Shown: in pieces, positions 1-8,609 of the stretch
Layout of the letters: the number at the start of each line of letters is the position of its first letter
Numbering within the stretch: the stretch's first letter is position 1
Assembly (NCBI GenBank): GCA_963623875.1
Contig: CAVFNL010000042.1
Span: 16,148 to 80,147 of the forward strand
Source: UBA3206 sp963623875
GTDB taxonomy: Bacteria > Bacillota_I > Bacilli_A > Acholeplasmatales > Anaeroplasmataceae
Length of the DNA: 64,000 nucleotides
Reading direction: 5' to 3'
Made by a program: the position numbers and the translations under genes
Notes under the pieces: generated by a model
Database searches by the model: none
Seen by the model: only the letters and a program-made list of their open reading frames with translations
Told to the model about the DNA's origin: nothing

Positions 1-218
1 TTTTGGAAAAGTTTTCCATAAGTTATTTTATCTAACTTTGAAAAATCAAGACTTTGTTCTTCTTTTTGTTCAAAACAACCTAATTTAACCAAATTAGATG
101 CCTTGACATTTTTCTTTCTGTTTTCCTCTCTTAATAAAATCTTTTCGTACTCTTTTTTAGTTTTAGTTGAAGAATTCTCAATTACGATTTCTTCCATATC
201 AACTGTTTCTTGTTGCAT
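1..218 (-). CDS. Hypothetical protein, 3' part outside the window
   Basis: The first 72 codons of a gene that runs off the left edge. The ATG at 218 is preceded by a strong GGAGGAA ribosome binding site and the reading frame is open to base 1. The visible part is charged and rich in Lys and Glu (it starts MQQETVDMEEIVIENSS), with no signal peptide or membrane segment. I do not recognise the family. It lies just downstream of the dnaJ terminator and has its own -10 box, so it is a separate transcript from the heat-shock operon. Confidence 0.7.
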   Translation of the reverse strand, partial: MQQETVDMEEIVIENSSTKTKKEYEKILLREENRKKNVKASNLVKLGCFEQKEEQSLDFSKLDKITYGKLFQ

Positions 219-247
219 GTTTATTCCTCCATTAAATTTATAATGAA

Positions 248-276
248 ATTATATCACAGTTTTTTTTCAAAATGAA
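248..276 (-). promoter_or_regulatory. Extended -10 promoter of the left-edge gene
   Basis: TATAAT (248-253) is preceded by TGA, giving an extended -10. A weak -35 (TTCATT, 271-276) sits 17 bp upstream. The gene starts at 218. Confidence 0.5.
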
Positions 277-279
277 TAT

Positions 280-316
280 AAAAATAAAGAGCTAACACAT
301 TTTTTAGTGTTAACTC
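280..316 (-). terminator. Intrinsic terminator of the hrcA-grpE-dnaK-dnaJ operon
   Basis: On the minus strand GAGTTAACAC (307-316) pairs with GTGTTAGCTC (289-298), with one G-U pair and an 8-nt loop, followed by a T-rich tail. It lies 11 bases after the dnaJ stop. Confidence 0.85.
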
Positions 317-326
317 ACTATTTTTA

Positions 327-1448
327 TTATTTTCCTTTAAAAAGATCTTTAAATTTTTCCCATGCTGATTTCTTTTCTTTCTTTTCTAAATCAGCTATCT
401 TAGCATATAAATCTTTTTCTTCTTTTGATAGATTAGCAGGTGTTTCAACTTTAATTGTTACATATTGATCTCCCTTAGTAGAAGATCTAACAGCTTTTAT
501 ACCTTTTCCTCTTAAGCGGAATCTAGTACCTGTTTGTGTACCTGCGGGTATCTTCATAGAAGCTGTACCATCAAGAGTTGGAACATCTATTGTATCTCCT
601 AGTGCGGCTTGGCTAAAACTAATAGGAATTACAAGACTTACATCACTACCATCTCGGACAAAGAATTTATGCGGTTCAACATGAATAGTGATAAATAAAT
701 CTCCATTCTCTCCGCCTTCTTTTCCTCCTTGACCATAACCTGACATCCTAAGTGACATTCCATCATCAATTCCAGCAGGTATTGTAAGTTCAACTTCCTT
801 AGTACGTCTAACTCTACCACTTCCATTACAGTTAGGACACTTTTTATCTATTTGTTGTCCCCTACCAGAACATGAAGGGCAAACAACTTGTGAACGTGCT
901 GTTCCAAAGAATGTTCTTTGATTTACAAATACATACCCTTGTCCACTACACTTACTACAAGTATGAATATCATTTTTCGAGTAAGCTCCACTACCTCCAC
1001 AAGAAGCGCAATCTTCATCTACAGAGACTTTTATTGTTTTCTTACAACCAAAAACTGCCTCTTCAAAAGTAATTGTCATACTCTTCTCAACATCAGATCC
1101 ACGATTATTTGATTGTCTTTGTGTTTTTGAACCACCACCAAAGAATGATGAAAATATATCTTCAAATCCACCAAATCCTTCAAAACCTTGACCTCCTCCA
1201 AAGCCTTGTCCTCCAAAGCCTTGAGGACCATCTGCTGAACCATATTTATCATAGTTGCTACGCTTAGTCTCATCACTTAAAACAGAATATGCTTCATTAA
1301 TTTCTTTGAATTTTTCCTCTGCACCGGGTTCTTTATTTACATCTGGATGGTATTTTTTAGCAAGTGTTCTATATGCCTTTTTAATTTCATCTGCACTTGC
1401 AGTTTTAGATACGCCTAAATCAGCGTAATAATCTTTCTTATCTGTCAT
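327..1448 (-). CDS. dnaJ: Chaperone protein DnaJ (Hsp40)
   Basis: Co-chaperone that delivers unfolded clients to DnaK and stimulates its ATPase; cytosolic. Domains in order: J domain (residues 1-70) with the HPD motif at 34-36; a Gly/Phe-rich linker; a zinc-binding region with four CxxCxGxG repeats (CASCGGSG, CSKCSGQG, CPSCSGRG, CPNCNGSG); then the two beta-rich C-terminal substrate-binding domains. The 373 residues are normal for type I DnaJ. The start is preceded by GGAGGGTG. It is the last gene of the hrcA-grpE-dnaK-dnaJ operon and is followed by a strong terminator. Confidence 0.98.
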   Translation of the reverse strand: MTDKKDYYADLGVSKTASADEIKKAYRTLAKKYHPDVNKEPGAEEKFKEINEAYSVLSDETKRSNYDKYGSADGPQGFGGQGFGGGQGFEGFGGFEDIFSSFFGGGSKTQRQSNNRGSDVEKSMTITFEEAVFGCKKTIKVSVDEDCASCGGSGAYSKNDIHTCSKCSGQGYVFVNQRTFFGTARSQVVCPSCSGRGQQIDKKCPNCNGSGRVRRTKEVELTIPAGIDDGMSLRMSGYGQGGKEGGENGDLFITIHVEPHKFFVRDGSDVSLVIPISFSQAALGDTIDVPTLDGTASMKIPAGTQTGTRFRLRGKGIKAVRSSTKGDQYVTIKVETPANLSKEEKDLYAKIADLEKKEKKSAWEKFKDLFKGK

Positions 1449-1474
1449 TCTAGCACCCTCCTTTTTTACAAAAT

Positions 1475-1497
1475 GTAAGGGCCTTTAAAGCCCTTAC
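1475..1497 (-). terminator. Hairpin between dnaK and dnaJ (possible attenuator)
   Basis: GTAAGGGC and GCCCTTAC form a perfect 8-bp stem with a 7-nt loop in the 68-bp dnaK-dnaJ gap. On the minus strand it is followed only by ATTTTG, a weak U-tract. Partial termination or an mRNA stability element is more likely than full termination. Confidence 0.55.
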
Positions 1498-1516
1498 TTA
1501 TTTCATATTTCATATA

Positions 1517-3340
1517 TTAGTTAACATCTGTAAAATCAGCATCTACTGTGTTGTCGTTGCCATTTCCTTGTGATTCACTAGTATTTGTGTTGTTTCCACC
1601 TTGTTGTGTTTGAGCTTGTTGATATGCACGTTGAGCAACACCTTGAGCTGCTTGTTCAAGAAGTTGTTTCTTAGCCTTGATATCTTCTACATTTTTGCTA
1701 TCAATAGCTTTTTGTAAAGCATCTTTTGCAGCATTAATTTGATTCTTTTCATCTTCTGTAACATCTTTTAAGTCATTTACAGTTTTTTCAACTTGGAAGA
1801 TTAATTGTGATGCTTCATTAATAGTATCAGCTTCTTCCTTACGTTTCTTGTCAGCTTCAGCATTTGCTTGAGCTTCTTGAACCATCTTATTGATTTCATC
1901 TTCAGATAATGATCCACTATTTGTAATAGAAATCTTTTGCTCTTTTCCTGTTCCTAAATCCTTAGCTGAAACATTAACGATACCATTTGCATCAATATCA
2001 AACTTAACTTCGATTTGAGGAACTCCTCTTGGTGCAGGTGGAATATCATTTAATTGGAATCTTCCTAATGTCTTATTATCAGCTGCCATTGGACGTTCAC
2101 CTTGAAGAACGTGAATGTCTACAGCAGGTTGGTTATCTGCAGCTGTTGAGAATACTTGTGATTTTTGAGTTGGAATAGTAGTATTTCTATCAATTAATTT
2201 TGTAAATACTCCTCCTAAAGTTTCAATACCAAGTGAAAGTGGTGTAACATCTAGTAATAATACGTCTTTAACATCACCTGATAATACTCCACCTTGAATT
2301 GCAGCTCCTAAAGCAACTGCTTCATCTGGGTTTACAGATTTATTAGGTTGTTTTCCAAGTTCATTCTTAACTAAATCTTGAACAGCAGGGATACGAGTTG
2401 ATCCTCCTACTAGTAATACTTGGTCAATATCATTTGCAGTAAGTCCAGCATCAGATAATGCTCTCTTAACTGGTCCTAAACATTTTTGAACTAAGTCACG
2501 AGTTAAATCATCAAATTTAGCACGAGTAAGTGTAGTATTTAAATGTAGAGGTCCTGCTGCTCCCATAGAAATGAATGGTAATGAAATTTCAGTTGTTGTA
2601 ACTCCTGAAAGATCCTTCTTAGCCTTTTCAGCAGCATCCTTTAATCTTTGAAGAGCCATCTTATCTTTTGATAAGTCTACTCCGTTTTCTTTCTTGAACT
2701 CATCTACTAGATAATCAATAATCTTTTGATCGAAGTCATCTCCTCCAAGGTGTGTATCTCCTGCAGTTGACTTAACTTCAAATGTTCCATCAGCAAGATC
2801 TAGAATAGATACGTCAAATGTACCTCCTCCTAAATCGAATACTAATACTGTTTGTTCTTTATCTTGTTTATCAATACCATATGCTAATGCAGCAGCTGTT
2901 GGTTCGTTGATAATTCTCTTTACTTCAAGTCCTGCAATCTTTCCAGCATCTTTAGTTGCTTGACGTTGTGCATCATTGAAATATGCAGGAACAGTAATAA
3001 CTGCTTCTGTAACTTTTTCCCCTAAATATGCTTCTGCAGTAGCTTTTAAGTTTTGCAAAATCATTGCAGAGATTTGTTGAGGTGTATATTTCTTACCATT
3101 AACATCTACACGGTAAGTATCTTCTCCCATATGTCTCTTGATAGAAATAACTGTATTAGGGTTAGTAATTGCTTGACGCTTTGCTGCCTCACCTACAATA
3201 ATTTCATCACCTTTGAATGCTACAACAGATGGAGTAGTACGTGCTCCTTCTGGGTTTGCAATAACCTTTGATTCTTTTCCTTCCATTACGCATACGCATG
3301 AATTTGTTGTTCCTAAATCAATACCTATAATTTTTGCCAT
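1517..3340 (-). CDS. dnaK: Chaperone protein DnaK (Hsp70)
   Basis: ATP-driven chaperone of the DnaK-DnaJ-GrpE system. The N-terminal actin-like ATPase domain starts with GIDLGTTNSCVCVMEG and contains the phosphate-binding signatures VFDLGGGTFDVS and LVGGSTRIP. The substrate-binding beta domain (around 380-500) and a helical lid follow, with a Gln/Asn/Gly-rich C-terminal tail ending in DADFTDVN. Its 607 residues match Gram-positive DnaK. The start ATG follows an AAGGAG site. It lies 15 bp downstream of grpE and is expressed from the CIRCE-controlled promoter ahead of hrcA. Confidence 0.99.
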   Translation of the reverse strand: MAKIIGIDLGTTNSCVCVMEGKESKVIANPEGARTTPSVVAFKGDEIIVGEAAKRQAITNPNTVISIKRHMGEDTYRVDVNGKKYTPQQISAMILQNLKATAEAYLGEKVTEAVITVPAYFNDAQRQATKDAGKIAGLEVKRIINEPTAAALAYGIDKQDKEQTVLVFDLGGGTFDVSILDLADGTFEVKSTAGDTHLGGDDFDQKIIDYLVDEFKKENGVDLSKDKMALQRLKDAAEKAKKDLSGVTTTEISLPFISMGAAGPLHLNTTLTRAKFDDLTRDLVQKCLGPVKRALSDAGLTANDIDQVLLVGGSTRIPAVQDLVKNELGKQPNKSVNPDEAVALGAAIQGGVLSGDVKDVLLLDVTPLSLGIETLGGVFTKLIDRNTTIPTQKSQVFSTAADNQPAVDIHVLQGERPMAADNKTLGRFQLNDIPPAPRGVPQIEVKFDIDANGIVNVSAKDLGTGKEQKISITNSGSLSEDEINKMVQEAQANAEADKKRKEEADTINEASQLIFQVEKTVNDLKDVTEDEKNQINAAKDALQKAIDSKNVEDIKAKKQLLEQAAQGVAQRAYQQAQTQQGGNNTNTSESQGNGNDNTVDADFTDVN

Positions 3341-3355
3341 AATATCTATCTCCTT

Positions 3356-4009
3356 TTATTCACTAACTTTTACCATTGCTGGTCTTATAAGTCTATCTTT
3401 ATATGTATATCCTGTTTGTTTTACTTCAAGAACTATATTTGCTTCAATTCCATCTTTATGCTCTTTTTCAATCGCATGATGGAAATTTGGATCAAATTCT
3501 TTTCCTAAAGCTTCTATTTCTTTAAGACCATCGGCCTCAAGAATATCAACTATTTGCTTTGATATCATCTTAAATCCTTGTAAGAAATTCTTAAGTTCTG
3601 CATTGTCAGTTTCCATATTAGTAACTCTTTCAAGCATTTCTACAGGTGTTACAAGACTTTCAACCAAATTATATGAAGCATACTTTTTTTGCTTTAGTAC
3701 ATCTTCATTTAATCTTCTTTTTGTATTTTCCATATCAGCTAAGGCTCTTAAATAATCTTCCTTAATTTTCGCATTAGCATTTTGAAGTTTTGCTAATTCT
3801 TCATTAAGTTTTTGTATTTCATCTTTTTTAGCCTTCTTAGCTTGCTTTTTATCTTCTTTTTTCGCATCTTCAGCTTTAGCCTCTGTTGCTTCAGATTCTA
3901 CTTCCTTGTCTTCTACAACTTCATCAGTCGCATCGCAATCACTAGTCTTTAAATCTTCTACTTCTTTATCTATTGCATCATCTTTTTTAATTTCTTCGTT
4001 ATTCACCAT
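3356..4009 (-). CDS. grpE: Nucleotide exchange factor GrpE
   Basis: Releases ADP from DnaK. An acidic/Lys-rich disordered N-terminus (1-55) leads into a long coiled coil (about 60-110, with the typical LADMENTKRRLNED stretch) and a compact beta domain ending in DRLIRPAMVKVSE, the hallmark GrpE C-terminus. At 217 residues it is slightly long for the family because of the charged N-terminal extension. It is the second gene of the operon, 13 bp after hrcA and 15 bp before dnaK. Confidence 0.97.
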   Translation of the reverse strand: MVNNEEIKKDDAIDKEVEDLKTSDCDATDEVVEDKEVESEATEAKAEDAKKEDKKQAKKAKKDEIQKLNEELAKLQNANAKIKEDYLRALADMENTKRRLNEDVLKQKKYASYNLVESLVTPVEMLERVTNMETDNAELKNFLQGFKMISKQIVDILEADGLKEIEALGKEFDPNFHHAIEKEHKDGIEANIVLEVKQTGYTYKDRLIRPAMVKVSE

Positions 4010-4022
4010 TTATACTCCTTTA

Positions 4023-5036
4023 CTACTTATAAAGTTTTTGCATACATTTAGCTACATATTCTAGTGTAGGAATAACCGTTCTATATTTCATTCTTATAGG
4101 TCCAACAACGGCTAGTGCTCCATATGCCTGATCATTAATGTAATATGGGATTGAAATAATCGAGCATGAACTCAAACATTCATTTTTATTATCTTCACCA
4201 ATTCTAATAGTTAATCCTTTACCTGTTTCAACAAGTATTTTAGGAAGAATATTAGAATCTAACATATCTACAAACCTTTGCATATTACCAAACTCATGAA
4301 ATTCAGGCTGTTCTAGCATTCTTGAAAGACCAGATATGAAATAGTCACCATTGCTAAATCTCGAGAAACATTTAATAATAAAATTTAATACATCATCTCT
4401 AAAATCAACAAGTTGTCTTATTCTTGGTTTCATGGATTCTTTAGTAAGAATATCTCTTATTTCGTATACTGGCTTATCATACATTGCATTATCAAACATG
4501 CTAATCAATCTAACTAAATCATCCATTTTATAATATGGTGGAACATCTATTAGTTGATTCTCAACAACTCCTGCTGATGTTATAACAAGTAGGACTGCTT
4601 GCTTGTTTGATAGCGGCACTATTTCTAGTTTTTTTACTAAAGCATAGTTTGCAGATGATCCATTAAGAACAGCCATATATCCTGTTTTCTTACTTAATAA
4701 ATCTACAACCTTTTTAGTTGTTTCTTCTCTAGATAAATTTTTATTATCAAAAACCTCATCAAATTCATGATAAACATTTGAAACTGTATCATCTCTTGTA
4801 ATTAAGTTTTCAATATAATAACTATATCCTTTTTGAGAAGGAACTCTACCTGATGAAGTATGTTGCTTTTCTAAATATCCATTTTCTTCAAGCCACTGCA
4901 TATCATACCTAAGCGTTGCACTTGAAAATTTTAAGAATGGTTTATCAGTTAAAACTTTGCTACCAACTGGTTCATTTGTTTCAATGTATTCCTCTATAAT
5001 AGCTTTTAATATTAACTTTTGTCTATCTGTTAGCAA
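4023..5036 (-). CDS. hrcA: Heat-inducible transcription repressor HrcA
   Basis: Repressor of class I heat-shock genes that binds CIRCE. The N-terminal winged helix (about 1-75) carries the family pattern LTDRQKLILKAIIEEYIETNEPVGS followed in two parts by FSSATLRYDMQWLEENGYL and HTSSGRVPSQKGY. A GAF-like domain and C-terminal dimerisation region follow. Length 337 is normal. It is the first gene of the operon, so it represses itself together with grpE, dnaK and dnaJ through the CIRCE element 19 bp upstream of its start codon. Confidence 0.97.
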   Translation of the reverse strand: MLTDRQKLILKAIIEEYIETNEPVGSKVLTDKPFLKFSSATLRYDMQWLEENGYLEKQHTSSGRVPSQKGYSYYIENLITRDDTVSNVYHEFDEVFDNKNLSREETTKKVVDLLSKKTGYMAVLNGSSANYALVKKLEIVPLSNKQAVLLVITSAGVVENQLIDVPPYYKMDDLVRLISMFDNAMYDKPVYEIRDILTKESMKPRIRQLVDFRDDVLNFIIKCFSRFSNGDYFISGLSRMLEQPEFHEFGNMQRFVDMLDSNILPKILVETGKGLTIRIGEDNKNECLSSCSIISIPYYINDQAYGALAVVGPIRMKYRTVIPTLEYVAKCMQKLYK

Positions 5037-5054
5037 TCTACATCACCTGCCATT

Positions 5055-5081
5055 TTTGCACTCTTTTCTTCTAAGTGCAAT
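5055..5081 (-). promoter_or_regulatory. CIRCE operator of the dnaK operon
   Basis: TTTGCACTC (5055-5063), a 9-base spacer, then AAGTGCAAT (5073-5081). The consensus is TTAGCACTC-N9-GAGTGCTAA; spacing is exact and the GCACTC/GTGC cores are kept, while the outer bases differ. It begins 3 bases after the -10 box, so bound HrcA would cover the transcription start. Confidence 0.9.
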
Positions 5082-5084
5082 TAC

Positions 5085-5113
5085 ATTATATTATATTTAA
5101 TTTTCACTGTCAA
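5085..5113 (-). promoter_or_regulatory. Sigma-A promoter of the hrcA operon
   Basis: Perfect consensus: TTGACA (5108-5113), 17-bp spacer, TATAAT (5085-5090). The CIRCE element follows immediately downstream. Confidence 0.92.
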
Positions 5114-5132
5114 GTACAAAGTGCCAATTTGT

Positions 5133-5165
5133 AAAAAAGGACAAATTTCATCAAAAAACTTGTCC
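5133..5165 (-). terminator. Intrinsic terminator after the MBL hydrolase gene
   Basis: On the minus strand GGACAAGTTT (5156-5165) pairs with AAATTTGTCC (5139-5148), followed by TTTTTT. It insulates the heat-shock promoter from upstream reading. Confidence 0.88.
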
Positions 5166-5171
5166 TTAATA

Positions 5172-5813
5172 TTATATATTAACTTTACTTTTAGCATATA
5201 AATAATATTGATTATTCATTTTTTCATCTAAAACTGAAGTTTTATCCCCATGTCCTGGATAAATTATAAAATTATCATCTATATTATCTAAAATTTTTAC
5301 AACGCTCTTCAAAATTTCACTTTCAGATCCGCCTAAGAAATCACATCTTCCAACAGATTCTTTAAATAATGTATCCCCTGTAAATAAAACTTTCTCATCT
5401 TCAATCATATATGTAAGACCACCTAATGTATGGCCAGGCGTAAGCATTACTTTAATATTCTCGTCTAAAATATCAATTATAGAATGATCATCTAATAAAT
5501 GAACATCTAATTCATTTACATCAAAAGGAAGATGTAACATATAATATGCATATAATGTATATTTACCATCATTAATATGTTCATAATCTATTCTAGACAT
5601 ATAAATAGGATAATCTTTAAAGAAAATAATACCATCAATATGATCTATATGGGCGTGGGTAATTAGTACTCCTACAACATTATATTTTTCTTTAATTTCT
5701 TTACTTATCTCTTCTAAATCTAATGTAGGATCTATAACAATAGATTTATCATTAATTGTTACAACATAAGTATTAGTTTTAAAATCTCCACTAATATATC
5801 TTTTAATTTCCAT
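5172..5813 (-). CDS. MBL-fold metallo-hydrolase, glyoxalase II-like
   Basis: A compact (213 residues) metallo-beta-lactamase-fold hydrolase. The metal-binding motif HAHIDHIDG is present, followed by further ligands in TPGHTLGGL and YPGHGDKT, the arrangement seen in hydroxyacylglutathione hydrolase-like proteins. These typically act on thioesters, but the substrate of this branch is unknown. An in-frame ATG lies 12 bases upstream, but the GGAGG ribosome binding site is inside that first ATGGAGG, so translation should start at 5813. It follows rpmG, probably in one transcript. Confidence 0.85.
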   Translation of the reverse strand: MEIKRYISGDFKTNTYVVTINDKSIVIDPTLDLEEISKEIKEKYNVVGVLITHAHIDHIDGIIFFKDYPIYMSRIDYEHINDGKYTLYAYYMLHLPFDVNELDVHLLDDHSIIDILDENIKVMLTPGHTLGGLTYMIEDEKVLFTGDTLFKESVGRCDFLGGSESEILKSVVKILDNIDDNFIIYPGHGDKTSVLDEKMNNQYYLYAKSKVNI

Positions 5814-5827
5814 CGTAACCTCCATAT

Positions 5828-5850
5828 AAAAGAAAAAGCCTTAATGGCTT
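5828..5850 (-). terminator. Weak hairpin after rpmG
   Basis: On the minus strand AAGCC and GGCTT (5846-5850 / 5836-5840) enclose a 5-nt loop and are followed by TTTCTTTT. The stem overlaps the rpmG stop codon. It is short, so read-through into the MBL gene is likely. Confidence 0.4.
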
Positions 5851-5998
5851 ACTTCTTTTCTTTATGAATTGTATGCTTTTTGCATGTTGGACAATACTTC
5901 TTAAACTCAATTCTTTCAGGATTAAGCTTCTTGTTCTTGTCTGTATAATAGTTTTCGTTTTTGCACTCTTCACATACTAATTTAACTAAATCACGCAT
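5849..5998 (-). CDS. rpmG: 50S ribosomal protein L33
   Basis: A 49-residue basic protein with two CxxC knuckles (CEEC and CPTC) that form the zinc ribbon of the C-plus L33 type, and the typical ending HTIHKEKK. An upstream in-frame start exists, but the GGAGGG site 7 bases before the ATG at 5998 decides for the short form. In many Firmicutes rpmG precedes secE-nusG; here the MBL hydrolase follows instead. Confidence 0.93.
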   Translation of the reverse strand: MRDLVKLVCEECKNENYYTDKNKKLNPERIEFKKYCPTCKKHTIHKEKK

Positions 5999-6075
5999 CA
6001 ATATCCCTCCAGACATCAAATCACAATTAAATGATTTTGTAATAAACAATAATACCTTAAATGTATTCCTTATTA

Positions 6076-6104
6076 ATTATATCAAAGTATAATGTGGTTT
6101 GCAA
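6076..6104 (-). promoter_or_regulatory. Promoter of rpmG
   Basis: TTGCAA (6099-6104), 17-bp spacer, TATAAT (6076-6081) preceded by TGA (extended -10). Confidence 0.75.
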
Positions 6105-6174
6105 CAAAAATTTTTATTTTTTTCTTACGAGTTTTCTTATGTATAAATTTTTATATTATTTGTTTTATATTTTA

Positions 6175-6183
6175 TGATATACT
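6175..6183 (+). promoter_or_regulatory. Extended -10 promoter of ispG
   Basis: TGA followed by TATACT (6178-6183). The start codon is only 15 bases downstream, and GGTGAT (6190-6195) sits between. The expected transcript start falls at about 6190, giving a 5' leader of about 10 nt. Confidence 0.6.
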
Positions 6184-6198
6184 AAATATGGTGATTTT

Positions 6199-7245
6199 AT
6201 GCAAAGAGAACAAACAAAACAAATTAAGCTTAAAAATATTATGCTTGGTGGTAATAATCATATTTATATACAATCTATGTGTAATATTAAAACATCTAAA
6301 TACAATGAAGTTATAGCTCAAATTAAAGAACTTGAAAAATCTGGTTGTGAAATAATAAGAGTTTCGGTTTTAGATTTAGAAGATGCTTATGCAATTAAGC
6401 ATATTGTAGAAAATATTAACATTCCACTTGTAGCAGACATTCATTTTGATCCAAAACTTGCAATTGAATCAATAAAAGCTGGAGTTAATGCAATAAGATT
6501 AAATCCAGGTAATATTAGAAGAGAAAATGATATTAAAGAAATTATTGATTTATGTAAAGAAAAAAACATCCCAATAAGAATCGGTGTAAACGGTGGTTCT
6601 CTTCCAAATAGAGCTCTTCCCACCCCCGAAAATATGATTGAAGCTGCTTCATATCATATTTCAATTCTTGAAAAATATGGTTTTACAAATATAGTTTTAT
6701 CCCTTAAATCTTCTGATATAGATATAGCTTGCAGGGCTTATGAACTTGCTTCATTAAAATGGCCATACCCTTTGCATGTAGGAATAACTGAAGCAGGAAC
6801 ACTGTTTAGTGGTAGTATTAAATCTGCAATTGGTATATCAAAAATATTAAGTCTTGGTATAGGAAATACTATAAGAGTATCTCTTACTGATGATCCTATT
6901 TATGAAATAAGAGCCGCAAAAGAAATATTAAACAACCTTGGCTTAATAGAAAATGTCCCAACACTTACTTCTTGTCCTACTTGCGGAAGAACACAATATG
7001 ATATGATTCCCATTGCAAAAGAAATTGAAAACTTCTTATACACAATTAACTCAAATATCCATGTAGCTGTAATGGGATGCGTTGTTAACGGCCCTGGGGA
7101 GGCAAGAACAGCCGACATAGGAGTTGCTGGCGGATGTGGTGAAGCTCTTCTTTTTAAGCATGGTGAGCCTATTAGAAAAATTAATGAAGAAAATATTTTG
7201 AATGAATTGAAAGAAGAAATTTTAAAAATAGTTAATAACAAATAA
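6199..7245 (+). CDS. ispG: 4-hydroxy-3-methylbut-2-en-1-yl diphosphate synthase (IspG/GcpE)
   Basis: Penultimate enzyme of the MEP isoprenoid pathway: reduces ME-cPP to HMBPP with a [4Fe-4S] cluster. The N-terminal TIM barrel includes VPLVADIHFDPKLA and AIRLNPGNI; the C-terminal iron-sulfur domain has the cluster cysteines in TSCPTCGRTQ and MGCVVNGPGEA. Length 348 is the normal short bacterial form. It is translated from GGTGAT-TTT-ATG with a very short leader, and is a single-gene transcript closed by the terminator at 7251. Its presence means the organism makes isoprenoids by the MEP route. Confidence 0.97.
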   Translation: MQREQTKQIKLKNIMLGGNNHIYIQSMCNIKTSKYNEVIAQIKELEKSGCEIIRVSVLDLEDAYAIKHIVENINIPLVADIHFDPKLAIESIKAGVNAIRLNPGNIRRENDIKEIIDLCKEKNIPIRIGVNGGSLPNRALPTPENMIEAASYHISILEKYGFTNIVLSLKSSDIDIACRAYELASLKWPYPLHVGITEAGTLFSGSIKSAIGISKILSLGIGNTIRVSLTDDPIYEIRAAKEILNNLGLIENVPTLTSCPTCGRTQYDMIPIAKEIENFLYTINSNIHVAVMGCVVNGPGEARTADIGVAGGCGEALLFKHGEPIRKINEENILNELKEEILKIVNNK

Positions 7246-7250
7246 CAAAG

Positions 7251-7278
7251 CCCTCTTTATAAAGAGGGTCTTTTTTAT
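7251..7278 (+). terminator. Intrinsic terminator of ispG
   Basis: CCCTCT and AGAGGG arms (7251-7268, an 18-bp palindrome) followed by TCTTTTTT. It overlaps the stop codon of the convergent MATE gene by four bases and may serve both strands, though the U-tract favours the plus strand. Confidence 0.85.
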
Positions 7279-8609
7279 AGATATCCATATTTCTTTCTTT
7301 TAGTTATAACAAAGAATGATGTTACAAGTAAAGATAAGCATTCAGACGCAACCATCGCAAGCCATAAACCTTTTTCACCAAAAATGAGCGGCATAATAAA
7401 AATAGCTGAAAGTTGAAATACCAACATCCTTCCAAATGATATAACAGCTGATGCAAATCCATTATTAAGTCCTGTAAAAAATGCACTACCAAAAATATTA
7501 ACCCAAGAAATTATATAACCTATCGCATATAATCTAATAGCCATTATAGTAAGTCTTAAAAGTTCTTTATTCTTTTTAAAGAAAACAAACCCAATTGGAT
7601 ATGATAAAAGTTCAGCTGCTACTGTTAAGAATATCGCAACAACCGATAGTGTAATAACCGATTTTTTAAATACATTTTTAAGTTCTTCTTTATTCTCCGC
7701 ACCATAATTATATCCAACAACAGGAGCCATCGCTTGAGATACACCCATATAAAATCCACTAAATACAAAACCTACATACATTATAACTCCATATGCAGAT
7801 ACACCATTTTCTCCATAATATTTCATAAGTCTAGAATTGTACAACATATTTACAAATGACATAGAAAGGTATGAAACCATTTCTGAAGAACCATTAGATA
7901 AAGCTTGTCTTATTATTTTAAAATTAAATTTTGTAGGCACTAATTTAAATTTCAAATTATTATTTAATGCAAAATAAAGTATAGCAGGAATGCTTCCTAC
8001 AACCATCGAAGCACCTGATGCTACTGCAGCTCCACCAACTCCTAAATTAAATACTTTAATAAGTAAAAAGTCTCCAATAAAATTAGCAAGCCCCGCACAA
8101 ATTGTAATAATTAAACCAAATGTTGGTTTTTCAGCTACTGCAAAATAAGATTGAAATGCATACTGCAACATCATAAATGGCAAAAACAAAAACAATATTC
8201 TTCCATATTCAATACAATAATCCATCATCTTATCGGATGCGCCCAAAAGATTTGCAATTTGTTTTGTAAAAATTGCTCCAATTATTGCACAAACAATACC
8301 ACTTATTATAAGAAGATATATAAGCATAGAAAAATATTTTGATGCCATATCCCTTTTGCCTTCGCCAAGAGTTTTAGAAACAATCGCAGCTCCTCCTGAT
8401 CCAATCATAAAGCCAATCGATGAAAACATCATAACTCCTGGTAATATTAAATTCACAGCACTAAACGCAATATCGCCTTCTACATTAGATATAAAAAGCC
8501 CATCTATTACTCCATATATTGATGTAATAATCAATACACCAATCATAGGTATCGAATATCTTATTAATTTTTTATAAGTAAAATGATCACTTAATTGAAT
8601 TTTTTGCAT
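7275..8609 (-). CDS. MATE family multidrug efflux transporter
   Basis: A 444-residue inner-membrane protein with twelve predicted hydrophobic segments in two six-helix bundles, typical of the MATE family (cation-coupled drug export). Start motif YSIPMIGVLIITSIYGVIDG and the repeated VAGY-type half (MAPVVGYNYGAENKEEL) match the MepA/NorM type. GGGAGG precedes the ATG. Expression is likely set by the structured leader and terminator upstream (8610-8735). The drug or metabolite cannot be read from the sequence. Confidence 0.92.
   Translation of the reverse strand: MQKIQLSDHFTYKKLIRYSIPMIGVLIITSIYGVIDGLFISNVEGDIAFSAVNLILPGVMMFSSIGFMIGSGGAAIVSKTLGEGKRDMASKYFSMLIYLLIISGIVCAIIGAIFTKQIANLLGASDKMMDYCIEYGRILFLFLPFMMLQYAFQSYFAVAEKPTFGLIITICAGLANFIGDFLLIKVFNLGVGGAAVASGASMVVGSIPAILYFALNNNLKFKLVPTKFNFKIIRQALSNGSSEMVSYLSMSFVNMLYNSRLMKYYGENGVSAYGVIMYVGFVFSGFYMGVSQAMAPVVGYNYGAENKEELKNVFKKSVITLSVVAIFLTVAAELLSYPIGFVFFKKNKELLRLTIMAIRLYAIGYIISWVNIFGSAFFTGLNNGFASAVISFGRMLVFQLSAIFIMPLIFGEKGLWLAMVASECLSLLVTSFFVITKRKKYGYL

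Noticed and set aside
6092..6316. A 74-codon hydrophobic frame upstream of and into ispG
   Set aside because: It overlaps the rpmG promoter region and the ispG start out of frame, and its hydrophobicity follows from T-rich DNA.
6900..7241. A 113-codon open frame opposite ispG
   Set aside because: It lies wholly within ispG, which is a clear conserved enzyme; no start signals are present.
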